Source of the DNA: Altererythrobacter sp. Root672
GTDB taxonomy: Bacteria > Pseudomonadota > Alphaproteobacteria > Sphingomonadales > Sphingomonadaceae
DNA length: 64,000 bases
Reading direction: 5' to 3'
Assembly: GCF_001427865.1 (NCBI RefSeq)
Contig: NZ_LMHH01000003.1
Span: 478,359 to 542,358, forward strand
This document shows positions 26,223 to 35,106 of this stretch, one piece after another. The stretch's first letter is position 1, and each line of letters opens with the position of its first letter. The position numbers and the translations under genes are program-made. Under the pieces are notes generated by a model that had not been told where the DNA came from, did not search any database, and was given only the letters and a program-made list of their open reading frames with translations.

Positions 26223-26966
26223 ATGGCCGGCCATTCCAAATTCAAGAACATCATGCACCGCAAGGGCGCGCAGGATAAGAAGCGCTCCGCGGCCTTTTCC
26301 AAGCTCTCGCGCGAGATCACCGTCGCGGCCAAGTCGGGCATGCCCGATCCCGACATGAACCCGCGCCTGCGCCTGGCCGTCAACAACGCCCGCGCGGCCT
26401 CGATGCCCAAGGACAATATCCAGCGCGCGATCGACAAGGCCAGCGCCAACGAAGGCGATGACTACGAAGAGATCCGCTACGAAGGCTATGGCCCGGCGGG
26501 CGTGGCACTGATCGTCGAGGCGCTGACCGACAACCGCAACCGCACCGCCACCAACGTCCGCACCGCGTTCTCCAAGAACGGCGGCAACATGGCGGCGACC
26601 GGCGCCGTGAGCCACGGGTTCGAGCGCATGGGCATGATCGAATATCCCGCGAGCGCGGGCGGCGAGGAAAAGGTCCTCGAAGCCGCGATCGAGGCCGGTG
26701 CCGACGACGTCGAAAGCGACGAAGAGGGTCACACGATCTGGACCGGCATGGACGGGATGCATGAAGTCGCCAAGGCGCTCGAAGCCAGCCTCGGCCAGGC
26801 CGAAAGCGTCAAGCTGGCGTGGAAGCCCAACCTCACGGTCGATGTCGCCGAAGGCGACGTGCAGACGCTGATGAAGCTGGTCGACGCGCTCGAAGACGAT
26901 GACGACGTGCAGGCCGTATGGGGCAACTACGAAGTCTCCGACGAGGTGATGGAGAAGCTCTCCTGA
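26223..26966 (+). CDS. yebC: YebC/PmpR-family protein (TACO1-like)
   Basis: A 247-residue YebC protein: [59 protein letters not shown] and [16 protein letters not shown]. Family members act in translation of polyproline stretches and/or as regulators. The cytosolic protein is of normal length, and the gene lies upstream of ruvC as in many bacteria, here with a repeat element between them and no ruvA/ruvB in the window. Confidence 0.96.
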   Translation: MAGHSKFKNIMHRKGAQDKKRSAAFSKLSREITVAAKSGMPDPDMNPRLRLAVNNARAASMPKDNIQRAIDKASANEGDDYEEIRYEGYGPAGVALIVEALTDNRNRTATNVRTAFSKNGGNMAATGAVSHGFERMGMIEYPASAGGEEKVLEAAIEAGADDVESDEEGHTIWTGMDGMHEVAKALEASLGQAESVKLAWKPNLTVDVAEGDVQTLMKLVDALEDDDDVQAVWGNYEVSDEVMEKLS

Positions 26967-27112
26967 TCCTACCAGGAACGGGGAGGGGGACCGCCGACGA
27001 AGTCGGGGGTGGAGGGGCACTCCCGGTGCTCCATTTGCTCACAGGTTTCGTTTCCCTGCCCGTGCCCCTCCACCATCCTGCGGATGGTCCCCCTCCCCGT
27101 GCCGGGGAGGAT
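26965..27112. repeat. palindromic intergenic repeat, family A; supplies the ruvC ribosome site
   Basis: Two inward-facing halves: GGGGAGGGGGACCG..GGTGGAGGGGCAC and GTGCCCCTCCACCATC..GGTCCCCCTCCCC, with end GGGGAGGAT. The last GGGGAGG sits four bases before the ruvC ATG, so the element end acts as its Shine-Dalgarno. Confidence 0.85.
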
Positions 27113-27114
27113 TT

Positions 27115-27585
27115 ATGCTGATACTCGGTCTCGATCCCTCGCTGTCATGCACCGGCTGGGGGATCGTGCGCAGCGAGGGAGCGCGACTCAGCCATGTTGC
27201 GCATGGGCAGGTTCCGACCGATCCCAAGGCGCCGATGGCCGCGCGCCTGCATCACCTGCACGACGCCATTGCTGCCGTGATCGGCGCGCATTCGCCCGAT
27301 CGCGCGGCGGTGGAGGAAGTGTTCCTCAACAAAAACCCGCAATCGACGCTCAAGCTGGCGCAGGCGCGCGGGGCGGTGCTCGCGGCTTGCGGGCAGGCCT
27401 CGCTCCCGGTCAGCGAACACGCCGCGCGACTGGTCAAGAAGGCGGTCGTCGGCACTGGCGCGGCGGAAAAGCAGCAGGTCCAGGCGATGCTCAAGATCCT
27501 GTTGCCAGGCGTGAAGATCGAGGGCGCCGATGCTGCCGACGCGCTCGCCGTTGCGATTGCCGACGCGCATTTGGGAGGCCGCTGA
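27115..27585 (+). CDS. ruvC: Holliday junction resolvase RuvC
   Basis: A 156-residue RuvC endonuclease, which cuts Holliday junctions with RuvAB. The acidic catalytic set is visible: Asp7 in [13 protein letters not shown], Glu67/68 in [12 protein letters not shown], and Asp139 and Asp142 in [10 protein letters not shown]. Normal length. Its ribosome site comes from the preceding repeat. Stop overlaps the next start by one base. Confidence 0.96.
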   Translation: MLILGLDPSLSCTGWGIVRSEGARLSHVAHGQVPTDPKAPMAARLHHLHDAIAAVIGAHSPDRAAVEEVFLNKNPQSTLKLAQARGAVLAACGQASLPVSEHAARLVKKAVVGTGAAEKQQVQAMLKILLPGVKIEGADAADALAVAIADAHLGGR

Positions 27586-27899
27586 TGTTTCTCGTCGTAT
27601 TCCGCAACCGCAAGCGCGCCGACATCGACTACGCCGCCTATCAGGCGGACTCCGAGCGGATGCTGCAACTGGCACAGGCTCAGCCCGGATACCTCTCGTT
27701 CAAGAGCTACGTCGCCGACGATGGCGAGGTGATCGCGATGTCCGAATGGGCCGACGAGGCCGCTGCCCTCAACTGGCGGCGGCAGGTCGAGCATCTCGAA
27801 GTCCAGGGCCGCGGCCGCAACGACTACTACGAGAGCTACACGCTGTTCGCCTGCGACAACCCGCGCATCCACGAATTCCAGCACAAGGCCCGGCAATGA
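27585..27899 (+). CDS. antibiotic biosynthesis monooxygenase (ABM)-fold protein
   Basis: A 104-residue dimeric alpha-beta barrel of the ABM type ([51 protein letters not shown]). Such proteins can oxidise quinones or polyphenols or simply bind haem-like ligands. Overlaps ruvC by one base and the next gene by four, so one transcript. Confidence 0.82.
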   Translation: MFLVVFRNRKRADIDYAAYQADSERMLQLAQAQPGYLSFKSYVADDGEVIAMSEWADEAAALNWRRQVEHLEVQGRGRNDYYESYTLFACDNPRIHEFQHKARQ

Positions 27900-28243
27900 G
27901 CATCGAGTTCTACGGCATTCCCAACTGCGACACCGTCAAGAAGGCGCGCGTCTGGCTCGACGCGCAGGGGATCGCCTACACCTTCCATGACTACAAGAAG
28001 GAAGGTGCCGATCCGGCCAGGCTGGCGAGGTGGGTCGAGCAGGCTGGCTGGGAGAAAGTGCTCAACCGCGCCGGGACCACGTTCAAGAAGCTGCCCGACG
28101 CCGACAAACAGGACCTCGATGCCGCCAAGGCCGTGACGGTGATGGCCGCCAACCCGAGCTGCATCAAGCGGCCGGTGGTCGAGTATCCGGGCGGCCTGCT
28201 GGTCGGCTTCAAGGAAGCCGATTGGGCGGTAGCGCTCGGCTAA
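27896..28243 (+). CDS. ArsC/Spx-family thioredoxin-fold protein (YffB-like)
   Basis: A 115-residue ArsC-family protein: FYGIPNCDTVKKARVWLD, YTFHDYKKEG, LNRAGTTFKKL and a late NPSCIKRPVV. The single N-terminal Cys (PNCDTVKKA) and lack of CxxC point to the YffB/glutathione-dependent branch rather than Spx. The role is not established; arsenate reduction is unlikely without other ars genes. Four-base overlap on both sides. Confidence 0.88.
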   Translation: MSIEFYGIPNCDTVKKARVWLDAQGIAYTFHDYKKEGADPARLARWVEQAGWEKVLNRAGTTFKKLPDADKQDLDAAKAVTVMAANPSCIKRPVVEYPGGLLVGFKEADWAVALG

Positions 28244-28581
28244 TCCAGATAGCGGGCGATTAGCTCCGCTTCGTCGCGCAAGCGCTGGGCGGGTTCATCT
28301 TGCCCGTGGCGTTCGTAGTCCTCGGCGGCGGTCAGGCGCTCGTGCCGTTCCTTCGTCAGGATCGCCTGCGTCGCGGCAGTGTCGAGCTCTAGCCGGGCCA
28401 CCTCGCCGCTCGGGTCGCCGAATGCGCGCGAGCTGGTGTTGTCCTGCATTCCGGGCACGGCCTCGGCGTTGTCGAGCGCGGCGATCAGCACGCGCAGCAG
28501 CCGAGCTTCGTCGGCGGCGCGCGCCTGCACGGCGGCCTTGAGGTCCGCGCGCAGGCGCTGCTTGAGTTCGGTCGCGCTCAT
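28240..28581 (-). CDS. GatB/YqeY-like protein
   Basis: A 113-residue protein with the YqeY-like helical pattern (LKQRLRADLKAAVQARAADE, LLRVLIAALDNAEAV, AAEDYERHGQDEPAQRLRDE), related to the tail domain of the amidotransferase GatB. It is somewhat shorter than the usual 145-150 residues. One base after the bestrophin stop on the same strand; its 3' end overlaps the convergent ArsC-like gene. Confidence 0.82.
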   Translation of the reverse strand: MSATELKQRLRADLKAAVQARAADEARLLRVLIAALDNAEAVPGMQDNTSSRAFGDPSGEVARLELDTAATQAILTKERHERLTAAEDYERHGQDEPAQRLRDEAELIARYLD

Positions 28582-28582
28582 G

Positions 28583-29473
28583 TCAGCTCAGGTAGTAGTC
28601 CTTCGCCGCCAGCGGCTGCGGCGCCTTTTCGCCCAAGTGCGGGGCGAGGCTGATTTCCACCAGGCGGCAGATCGCGTCGAGCGGCAGGGCGTTGGGCGTG
28701 GTGCCGAACGGGTGGCTCAAGTCCTCGGTCACTTCGGCAAGGCCGAGGAAGACATAGGCGACGATGCCGACGAACAGCGGCGTCATCCAGCCGGCCGGAC
28801 CGACCAGTGCCAGGGGGAACAACAGGCAATAGAGGTAGGTCGTGCGGTAGATCAGCAGCGAATAGACGTAAGGCAGCGGCGTGGTCGCGATGCGCTCGCA
28901 GGCGGTCTGCTGCTGAGTGAGGCTGCCGAGGCGCTCCTGCAGCGCCTTGGCGCCGAAGCCGTCGATCTGAGCCGCGCGATAGGCCCAGGCGGCCTCTTCG
29001 GCGATCGCGTCGAGCGCGGCGTTTGGCGGGTGGGGGGCATCGGCCAGCTTTCCACCGAGGGATTTGGCCTGCGGGTCGTTGGGCAACTGGCGCAAGTTGG
29101 CGCGGTGCAGGTGGATGAAGGCCAGCGAGAGGCGGATCATCTTTTCCTGGCTGGCGCGGTCGCTCACGAACATCTGCACTTCGCGGGCGAAGCTGCGCAG
29201 GTCCGCGAGCAGGCCGCCAAGCAGCTTGCGGGCCTCCCACCAGCGGTCATAGGCCGCGTTGTTGCGGAAGCCGAGGAACAGCGAGAGCGCGATGCCGAAT
29301 ACGGTGAAGCCGATCGCGTCGATCTCGGGGAAGGACGGCAGGGTGTCGTGGAGCACGACCATCACAGCGGAGAACAGCATCAGCAAGCCGATGCGTGGGG
29401 CGATCGCGGGCACTATCGAGCCGCGGATGGCGAAGGCGAGTTCGAGCTTGGTGGGTTTGTCGCGGACAATCAT
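28583..29473 (-). CDS. bestrophin-family anion channel (UPF0187)
   Basis: A 296-residue inner-membrane protein of the bestrophin family: FTVFGIALSLFLGFRNNAAY, YDRWWEARKLLGGLLADLRS, and a C-terminal GTTPNALPLDAICRLVEISL. Bacterial bestrophins form pentameric ion channels. In one unit with the YqeY-like gene. Normal length. Confidence 0.93.
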   Translation of the reverse strand: MIVRDKPTKLELAFAIRGSIVPAIAPRIGLLMLFSAVMVVLHDTLPSFPEIDAIGFTVFGIALSLFLGFRNNAAYDRWWEARKLLGGLLADLRSFAREVQMFVSDRASQEKMIRLSLAFIHLHRANLRQLPNDPQAKSLGGKLADAPHPPNAALDAIAEEAAWAYRAAQIDGFGAKALQERLGSLTQQQTACERIATTPLPYVYSLLIYRTTYLYCLLFPLALVGPAGWMTPLFVGIVAYVFLGLAEVTEDLSHPFGTTPNALPLDAICRLVEISLAPHLGEKAPQPLAAKDYYLS

Positions 29474-29550
29474 GGTGCGAGGCCCTTAGGGGCGGATTGG
29501 CCATGAGGGGAAGGGGGTTTGCGCCCCCTCCAGAGTTCGCGCGGGTGGGT

Positions 29551-29635
29551 CATCCTCGCCCTTCAACAGGCTTAGGACGAAGTGGGGTAGAGATGCGGTC
29601 GCTCGTGCCTCACCGAGCGAGCTCGGGGAGGATCT
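29551..29635. repeat. degenerate family A/B repeat remnants
   Basis: CCCTTCAACAGGCTTAGGAC resembles a worn family B arm and CGAGCGAGCTCGGGGAGGAT a family A end. They fill the 164-base gap between bestrophin and the amidohydrolase; no gene is seen there. Confidence 0.6.
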
Positions 29636-29637
29636 GA

Positions 29638-30891
29638 TCAATCGACCAGCTTGCCGCCCTTCACCACGGCGGACACGTTGGTCAGCACCGTGACGTCCGC
29701 CAGCGGATCGCCGTCGACCGCCACTAGGTCAGCCCAGGCTCCCGGCGCCAGCGTGCCGACCTCGCCCTTCTGCCCCAGGGCATCAGCCGCGTTGACTGTC
29801 GCCGCGCGGATCGCCTCGATGGGAGTCATCCCGTAGTCGACCATGATGCGGAACTGCCCCGCCGCAGTTTCGTGCGGCATGATGCCAGCGTCGGTACCGA
29901 ACAGCATCTTGACGCCCGCCGCATGCGCGCGGCGGAAGTTGTCGCGCTGGATCTGGGCGATCTGGCGGTCCTTCTCGAGGTTCTCTTCCAGCACGCCGTT
30001 CTTCTGGCCCTCGGCCTGGGTGTACTCGGTGTTAAAGATATCCATAGTGAGCCAGGTGCCGTGCTGCAGCGCGAGGCGAATGCCCTCGTCGTCGATCAGG
30101 CTGGCGTGCTCGATGGTGTCGATCCCGGCGCGGATCGCGGCCTTGATCCCGGCGGCGCCGTGGGCGTGCGCGGCGACCTTGAGGCCCCAGAAGTGCGCCT
30201 CGTCCGCAATCGCGCGCAGTTCTTCCTCGGTGAGCTGTTGCTGGCCGGGTTCGGTATTGCGCGAGAACACCCCGCCCGTGGCGCAGACCTTGATTACCTC
30301 GGCGCCGTACTTGCGCTGCTCGCGCACATGGGCGCGCAGTTCCTCTGCCCCATCACCGGCGCCGGGGCTCTTGGCGTGGAAGCTCGGCGGCAGGTAGGTC
30401 TCGTCGCAATGCCCGCCGGTGGCGCCCAGCGCATAACCGGCGTTGACGATGCGCGGGCCGGGCACCCAGCCTTCGTCGATCGCCTGGTCGACACCGGCGA
30501 TGTTGTAGTCCTCGTCACCGACGTTGCGCACGGTGGTGAAGCCGGCATGCAGCATGCGGCGCGCGTTCTCGACTGCGAGCACGGTCCAGAACCGGTCGGT
30601 GAATTGCAGCGAGCTGTAGCCGCTATATTCGGGACGCCCGTCGAGGTGGACGTGCATGTCGATCAGGCCGGGCAGGATGGTCTTGCCGGAAAGGTCGATC
30701 ACTGTGGCGCCAGCGGGGGCGGCACCGCTGCTGACCTCGGCGACCCGCCCGTCCTCGATCCGGATCAGCGGCGCTTCCACATAACGGCCGCGCTCGACGT
30801 CGAGCAGGCGCCCGGCGGTGACGTAGACGGTTTCGGCCTGGGCGGTGCTGGCCAGGCCAAGGGCGGTCAGCCCGGCAATCAGGTAACGCAT
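29638..30891 (-). CDS. exported amidohydrolase (prolidase/imidazolonepropionase-like)
   Basis: A 417-residue metal-dependent amidohydrolase with a signal peptide (ASTAQA-ETVYV), so periplasmic. Binuclear-site residues: HVH in LIDMHVHLDG, carboxylated Lys in EVIKVCATGG, His in KVAAHAHG, His in TIEHAS and Asp in LFGTDAGIMP. This pattern marks the Xaa-Pro/Xaa-Arg dipeptidase group (Sgx9260-like). Probable substrate is an N-acyl amino acid or dipeptide; not certain. Nineteen bases upstream of it lies ubiG on the same strand. Confidence 0.88.
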   Translation of the reverse strand: MRYLIAGLTALGLASTAQAETVYVTAGRLLDVERGRYVEAPLIRIEDGRVAEVSSGAAPAGATVIDLSGKTILPGLIDMHVHLDGRPEYSGYSSLQFTDRFWTVLAVENARRMLHAGFTTVRNVGDEDYNIAGVDQAIDEGWVPGPRIVNAGYALGATGGHCDETYLPPSFHAKSPGAGDGAEELRAHVREQRKYGAEVIKVCATGGVFSRNTEPGQQQLTEEELRAIADEAHFWGLKVAAHAHGAAGIKAAIRAGIDTIEHASLIDDEGIRLALQHGTWLTMDIFNTEYTQAEGQKNGVLEENLEKDRQIAQIQRDNFRRAHAAGVKMLFGTDAGIMPHETAAGQFRIMVDYGMTPIEAIRAATVNAADALGQKGEVGTLAPGAWADLVAVDGDPLADVTVLTNVSAVVKGGKLVD

Positions 30892-30910
30892 TCTGGAAAG
30901 CCCCCCGGTT

Positions 30911-31648
30911 CTAGGTCCTCGTGGCGGTCACGATGTAGTTGAGCGACAGGTCGCTCGAGAGATGCAGGCCCTTCATCGGCGAGAACGCGATCCCGCGCGG
31001 CTCGCTCATGGTGAGGCCGGCCTCGGCGAGTAGCTCGCGCAGTTCGTCGGGCGTGGCGAAGTCGTCCCAGTGATGGGTGCCGCGTGGAACCATGCCGACT
31101 GCCTCGGCCGCGCCGATCAGCAGCAGGCGTGATTGCGGGGTGCGGTTTGGGGTTGAAAGCACCATCAGTGCGCCGGGCGCGAGACGGTCCGCCAGTTGCG
31201 AAACGAAGGCCGCCTTGTCGGCCACGTGCTCGATTACTTCCATCGAGGTGACTAGATCGAACTGACCCAGGCCGAGTGAGGAGAGCTCGCCTGCCATGTA
31301 GCGGATGTCGAGCCCGGAGCCTTCGCTGTGGATTGCCGCTGCCTCGACGTTCTCAGCCGCCGCATCTACACCGGTCATGTCCGCGCCGAGCCGGGCAAGC
31401 GGCTCGCACAGCAGACCCGCACCACAACCGACATCGAGTGCGCTCTTGCCCGCGAGCGGCTTCATGCTGGTGGAATTGCCGTCCCAATGGCGGTCGATCG
31501 CTTCGCGCAGAAAGGCCAGGCGCACGGGGTTGAGGCGGTGCAGCATGGCCGAGCTGCCCTTGGGGTTCCACCAGTCTTTCGCCAGCGCAGCGAAGTGCGC
31601 CGCTTCCTCCGGACGGATGGTTGCATTTGCGACAGTTGCATCGGGCAT
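30911..31648 (-). CDS. ubiG: ubiquinone biosynthesis O-methyltransferase UbiG
   Basis: A 245-residue SAM-dependent methyltransferase performing both O-methylations of ubiquinone synthesis. Motif I LDVGCGAGLLCEPLARLG, ITSMEVIEHV-type block (LVTSMEVIEHVADK) and the UbiG signature WWNPKGSSAMLHRLNPVRL near the N-terminus. Divergent from lysC, an arrangement seen in many alphaproteobacteria. Confidence 0.95.
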   Translation of the reverse strand: MPDATVANATIRPEEAAHFAALAKDWWNPKGSSAMLHRLNPVRLAFLREAIDRHWDGNSTSMKPLAGKSALDVGCGAGLLCEPLARLGADMTGVDAAAENVEAAAIHSEGSGLDIRYMAGELSSLGLGQFDLVTSMEVIEHVADKAAFVSQLADRLAPGALMVLSTPNRTPQSRLLLIGAAEAVGMVPRGTHHWDDFATPDELRELLAEAGLTMSEPRGIAFSPMKGLHLSSDLSLNYIVTATRT

Positions 31649-31699
31649 CGCTCACCCCTAACAGCGCGCGGAACTTGAGACCAGCAGGAGCGCTAATTC

Positions 31700-32968
31700 G
31701 TGGCCCGCATTGTGATGAAATTCGGCGGCACCTCTATGGCCGGGACCGAGCGCATCCGCCGCGTGGCCAATATCGTGCGCAAGCAGCAGGCCGCCGGGCA
31801 CCAGGTTGCGGTGGTCGTTTCGGCGATGGCTGGCGAGACCGATCGCCTGGTCAACTTCTGCCGCGAGGCCAATCCGCTTTACGATCCGGCGGAATACGAC
31901 GTCGTCGTCGCCAGCGGTGAGCAGGTCACGAGCGGCCTCCTGGCGCTGACGCTGCAAGCCATGGGCTGCAAGGCGCGTTCGTGGCTCGGCTGGCAGATGC
32001 CGATCCATACGGCTGAGGCGCACGCCAAGGCGCGCATCATGGACATCGATTCCGCGGCTCTTGTTGAGGCGATGGATGGTGGCGAGATCGCCGTCATCCC
32101 CGGCTTCCAGGGTCTTTCCGCAGAGAACCGCGTCACTACGCTCGGCCGTGGCGGTTCGGACACTTCGGCGGTCGCGGTGGCTGCGGCAATCGGCGCCGAC
32201 CGGTGCGACATCTACACCGACGTGGACGGGGTCTACACCACCGATCCGCGGATCGTCGCCCGGGCGCGCAAGCTCAAATACGTTACGTACGAGGAGATGC
32301 TCGAGCTGGCGTCTGTTGGCGCGAAAGTGCTGCAGACGCGGTCGGTCAGTCTGGCGATGAAGGAAGGGGTGCGCGTGCAGGTGCTCTCCAGCTTCATCGA
32401 CGAGGATGCCCCGCCGGCAGACGACCTGCCCGGCACGATGATCGTCTCCGACGAGGAAATGGAAGGTTCGCAGATGGAAAGCCAGCTGGTCACCGGCATC
32501 GCTCACGACAAGAACGAGGCCCGTGTCGTACTCACCCGCGTGCCCGACCGGCCGGGCGCCGTGTCGCACATCTTCGGCCCGCTGGCCGAAGCGGCGATCA
32601 ACGTCGACATGATTATCCAGAATGTCGGCCGCGATAAGGGCGAGACGGACGTGACTTTCACCGTCCCCCAAGCCGACCTCGCCCGCGCCCAGGCGCTGCT
32701 CGAGGACAAGCGCGACACCATCGGCTTCAACCGCATCATCACCGACAGCAAGGTCGCCAAGATCTCGGTCGTGGGCGTCGGCATGCGCAGCCACGCGGGC
32801 GTCGCAGCGACGATGTTCCGTGCGCTGGCCGATCGCGGCATCAACGTGCAGGCGATCTCCACCAGCGAGATCAAGATCAGCGTGCTGATCGACGAGGACG
32901 AGACCGAGCTGGCCGTGCGCGTGTTGCACACGGCTTACGGGCTCGATTCGGACGAACCGGCGGAGTGA
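31700..32968 (+). CDS. lysC: aspartate kinase
   Basis: A 422-residue monofunctional aspartokinase: [49 protein letters not shown] and tandem ACT domains from about 265 ([34 protein letters not shown]). First step of Lys/Thr/Met synthesis; the ACT domains suggest feedback control. GTG start at 31700. Confidence 0.97.
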   Translation: MARIVMKFGGTSMAGTERIRRVANIVRKQQAAGHQVAVVVSAMAGETDRLVNFCREANPLYDPAEYDVVVASGEQVTSGLLALTLQAMGCKARSWLGWQMPIHTAEAHAKARIMDIDSAALVEAMDGGEIAVIPGFQGLSAENRVTTLGRGGSDTSAVAVAAAIGADRCDIYTDVDGVYTTDPRIVARARKLKYVTYEEMLELASVGAKVLQTRSVSLAMKEGVRVQVLSSFIDEDAPPADDLPGTMIVSDEEMEGSQMESQLVTGIAHDKNEARVVLTRVPDRPGAVSHIFGPLAEAAINVDMIIQNVGRDKGETDVTFTVPQADLARAQALLEDKRDTIGFNRIITDSKVAKISVVGVGMRSHAGVAATMFRALADRGINVQAISTSEIKISVLIDEDETELAVRVLHTAYGLDSDEPAE

Positions 32969-32978
32969 TTTGAAAACC

Positions 32979-33040
32979 AATCCTCCCTGTCGCGAAGCGA
33001 TGGGGAGGGGGACCGTCCGCGAAGCGGATGGTGGAGGGGC
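32979..33040. repeat. half-element of repeat family A at the edge of the AT-rich island
   Basis: Reads AATCCTCCCTGTCGCGAAGC, then GGGGAGGGGGACCGTCCGC and GGATGGTGGAGGGG. It is half of a family A element, next to the abrupt fall in GC content. Bases 33041-33172 that follow are AT-rich leader with a TAATAT hexamer at 33083-33088. Confidence 0.75.
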
Positions 33041-33172
33041 TGGCGTTGTGCAATTGGCTCCGGATACACCAATATTCATCAGTAATATCACGTATTTAAG
33101 TTTCAATCTGGTGAATTAGCCTTCCTGGAGCCGGTCAGCAAAACAGCGCTGCGGCTTTATGGGAGAAAACCG

Positions 33173-33298
33173 ATGAAATGGACTAAAGGAAAGCCCGCCC
33201 TTTCGTTGCCAGAACTTGCCAGTCCCGTGGATAAGGCAGGCGCAACCGAGTCGGTAGCCATCATCGCCGTCATTTGGGCGATCGTTATCGCTTCCTGA
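33173..33298 (+). CDS. 41-residue peptide, candidate precursor or membrane peptide
   Basis: ATG 33173 opens a 41-residue frame ending TGA 33298, with GGGAG seven bases upstream. The first half is hydrophilic and basic (MKWTKGKPALSLPELASPVD, residues 1-20), with Lys21 and an AGATES link (22-27). The second half is strongly hydrophobic (SVAIIAVIWAIVIAS, 27-41). No Cys. A five-codon frame (ATG 33159) ends in TGA overlapping its start. A perfect hairpin and then two HEAT-repeat protein genes follow on the same strand. Leader-plus-core layout suggests a modified (RiPP-like) peptide; a simple small membrane protein is the alternative. No known precursor family is recognised. Confidence 0.6.
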   Translation: MKWTKGKPALSLPELASPVDKAGATESVAIIAVIWAIVIAS

Positions 33299-33320
33299 TT
33301 TCGGCCTCTGATTTCAAGAA

Positions 33321-33343
33321 GAGGGGGACTTCGTGTCCCCCTC
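33321..33343 (+). promoter_or_regulatory. intergenic hairpin between peptide gene and HEAT genes
   Basis: Perfect 9-base stem GAGGGGGAC/GTCCCCCTC with loop TTCGT. No T run follows, so it is more likely an attenuator or RNA-stability hairpin that makes the upstream peptide message more abundant than the downstream genes. Confidence 0.6.
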
Positions 33344-33361
33344 ATTCGAGGGGGCCAGGAG

Positions 33362-34207
33362 ATGGAATTCAACGAAATCGCCCAACATCTCGATGATGAG
33401 ATAATTAGGGCGCGTGATCCGGACGCCTTTTTTGATCTGTCATTGAGCGTCTTTGCGGAAGCTCTGGCTCGCAACCTGCACGTCGAAGTCATGAATGGCA
33501 TTTTGACTCAGATACGCGACAATCACTTACCTATTACCGCTGACCGGACGTCTGGAAGTTTCATAGTATTACATAGAACTCCGTTCAGCGGATGGTCTGT
33601 AATATTTCATAATAGAATAACTAGATATTTGTACCTATCTCCTATTAACGCCATTCAATCAAATATAGGGAAGACCGACTCTGTAAAAGTCGTTCGATAT
33701 CGCTGCAATCGGCCAAATGATTTTTCTGTCCTGGATCGTGATCTTTCAATAACTGAGATTGAAAGCGTGACCCCCGGCAAAAATCAGATCGTAATGCGGC
33801 CCGGATCGACTGATATATTGGATTGGCGGCCTGCCAGTGACACGGGGGCGAGGGGTTTGACCCTTCGCCTGAATGGCTCGCCGTTAGAGTCTTTCGAATG
33901 GACCTTTTCTCGAGAGACCAACAAGGCCATTGCCCTCGCGCCAATCGAATCATTTGAAAGCAATTTGACGACTTTATTGACGTTATTATCGACATGCGGA
34001 AACGGCGAAACAGTCGATCTAGTTCTTCCTCTTCTTCAGCATGAACGTCACTTTGTTCGTTGGGCTGCTGCGCAGACGATTGCTGCCATTGACGAAGAAG
34101 CTGGCCTTAAGGCGATCGCCAAGTTGACGTCCGATCCTCATCCTGAGGTGAGGTCTTTGGCTAGATCGAAGGAAAGCCCACTCCTTGGCGGGGAGATAAT
34201 TCGATGA
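33362..34207 (+). CDS. HEAT-repeat protein of unknown function
   Basis: A 281-residue cytosolic protein. Residues 1-60 are helical, about 65-190 look beta-rich (SGSFIVLHRTPFSGWSVIFH; GKNQIVMRPGSTDILDW; TLRLNGSPLESFEW), and 200-270 are HEAT/Armadillo-like helices (VDLVLPLLQHERHFVRWAAA, DPHPEVRSLA). The layout matches the next protein, whose middle part carries cupin metal ligands; here the matching His residues are absent, so this may be the non-catalytic partner. The gene is clearly lower in GC than its flanks. Overlaps the next gene by four bases. Possible peptide-binding role; inferred. Confidence 0.75.
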   Translation: MEFNEIAQHLDDEIIRARDPDAFFDLSLSVFAEALARNLHVEVMNGILTQIRDNHLPITADRTSGSFIVLHRTPFSGWSVIFHNRITRYLYLSPINAIQSNIGKTDSVKVVRYRCNRPNDFSVLDRDLSITEIESVTPGKNQIVMRPGSTDILDWRPASDTGARGLTLRLNGSPLESFEWTFSRETNKAIALAPIESFESNLTTLLTLLSTCGNGETVDLVLPLLQHERHFVRWAAAQTIAAIDEEAGLKAIAKLTSDPHPEVRSLARSKESPLLGGEIIR

Positions 34208-35106
34208 GTCAAATACTCGACATCGAAACAGATAAATCGTTCGAACTTGATGAATTTTTCGATTTCATCACGTCGAATGTCATCCCTGGAGACAGCGACA
34301 GCCTCTTAGAGCACGCATGGTCACTTCGAGCACTGGCAAACAATCGGGAATTTGTTCTGAATTGTTACCACAATGAATTAATTGATATAATTGATGGCGC
34401 GAGCAAAAATGGAAATCAACCTCAGTCTCTGCACATAAAGAGCAATAGTGATTTCTACCTTAGGGCAAATATCTGGTTGCCTATAAAGCTTGGTAAGCGA
34501 ACGGAGGAGTTTGAGAAGAGATTATATTCATATGATTTGCCACACGATCACAACTTTGATTTCTTAACTATTGGGTATTTCGGTCCTGGCTATGAAACCG
34601 ATATATATACGTATGACTATGCTCTGTATGAGGGGTATGCCGGAGAAGGGGTTGACCTCGAATATCAGGGTCGTTTTCAACTCAGTCCTGGGCGGATGAT
34701 CAATTTTCGATCCGGAAAGGACCTTCATATTCAATATGTGCCGGAGGACGTGTCAGTTTCTCTCAATATTATTTGTCGAAATTCAATGCCGAATTGGCAG
34801 CAGCAGTATATTTTCGATGTAGAAGAGTCGAAAATCGTAGGGGGGGCAGGAGATCTACTTTCAAATCGGCTATTCATCATCGAGTCTGCTGGTTGGCTTG
34901 GGAACGATGAAACTGTTGGAATTCTAAAGGATATTATTCGCGATTTTCCATGCGATAAGACCAAGGCGGTGGCATTGAACGCCATTGGAGGCATTGCACC
35001 CGCCGAATTTGAACGCGCTGCCATAGACGCAACTTCTTCTGTTGTTGAGTTGGCCTCCAAGACACCAGTGACAGGCAATTTCGCGAGATCGCACGCCGGT
35101 GGGTGA
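34204..35106 (+). CDS. cupin-like protein with C-terminal HEAT-type helices
   Basis: A 300-residue protein starting in the previous stop (ATGA). A helical N-terminus (1-70) is followed by a jelly-roll-like region with a cupin metal set: His114 and His116 in PHDHNFDF, Glu131 in GPGYETDIY, and His175 in GKDLHIQYVP after LSPGRM (160-165). Residues 215-285 are HEAT-like helices. This fits a mononuclear Fe(II) or other metal oxygenase/epimerase that could modify the upstream peptide. Very AT-rich: 34381-34440 has 23 G/C of 60. Family not recognised. Confidence 0.75.
   Translation: MSQILDIETDKSFELDEFFDFITSNVIPGDSDSLLEHAWSLRALANNREFVLNCYHNELIDIIDGASKNGNQPQSLHIKSNSDFYLRANIWLPIKLGKRTEEFEKRLYSYDLPHDHNFDFLTIGYFGPGYETDIYTYDYALYEGYAGEGVDLEYQGRFQLSPGRMINFRSGKDLHIQYVPEDVSVSLNIICRNSMPNWQQQYIFDVEESKIVGGAGDLLSNRLFIIESAGWLGNDETVGILKDIIRDFPCDKTKAVALNAIGGIAPAEFERAAIDATSSVVELASKTPVTGNFARSHAGG

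Noticed and set aside
27896-28243. Arsenate reductase in an arsenic operon
   Set aside because: No arsR, arsB or acr3 nearby and the Cys pattern fits the YffB-like branch.
31658-33106. 482-residue open frame antisense to lysC
   Set aside because: lysC motifs and ACT domains are complete on the plus strand.
33173-33298. PqqA-like precursor serving the PQQ dehydrogenase at 52495
   Set aside because: PqqA is about 23 residues with a conserved Glu-x3-Tyr pair; this peptide has no Tyr and no pqq genes follow.
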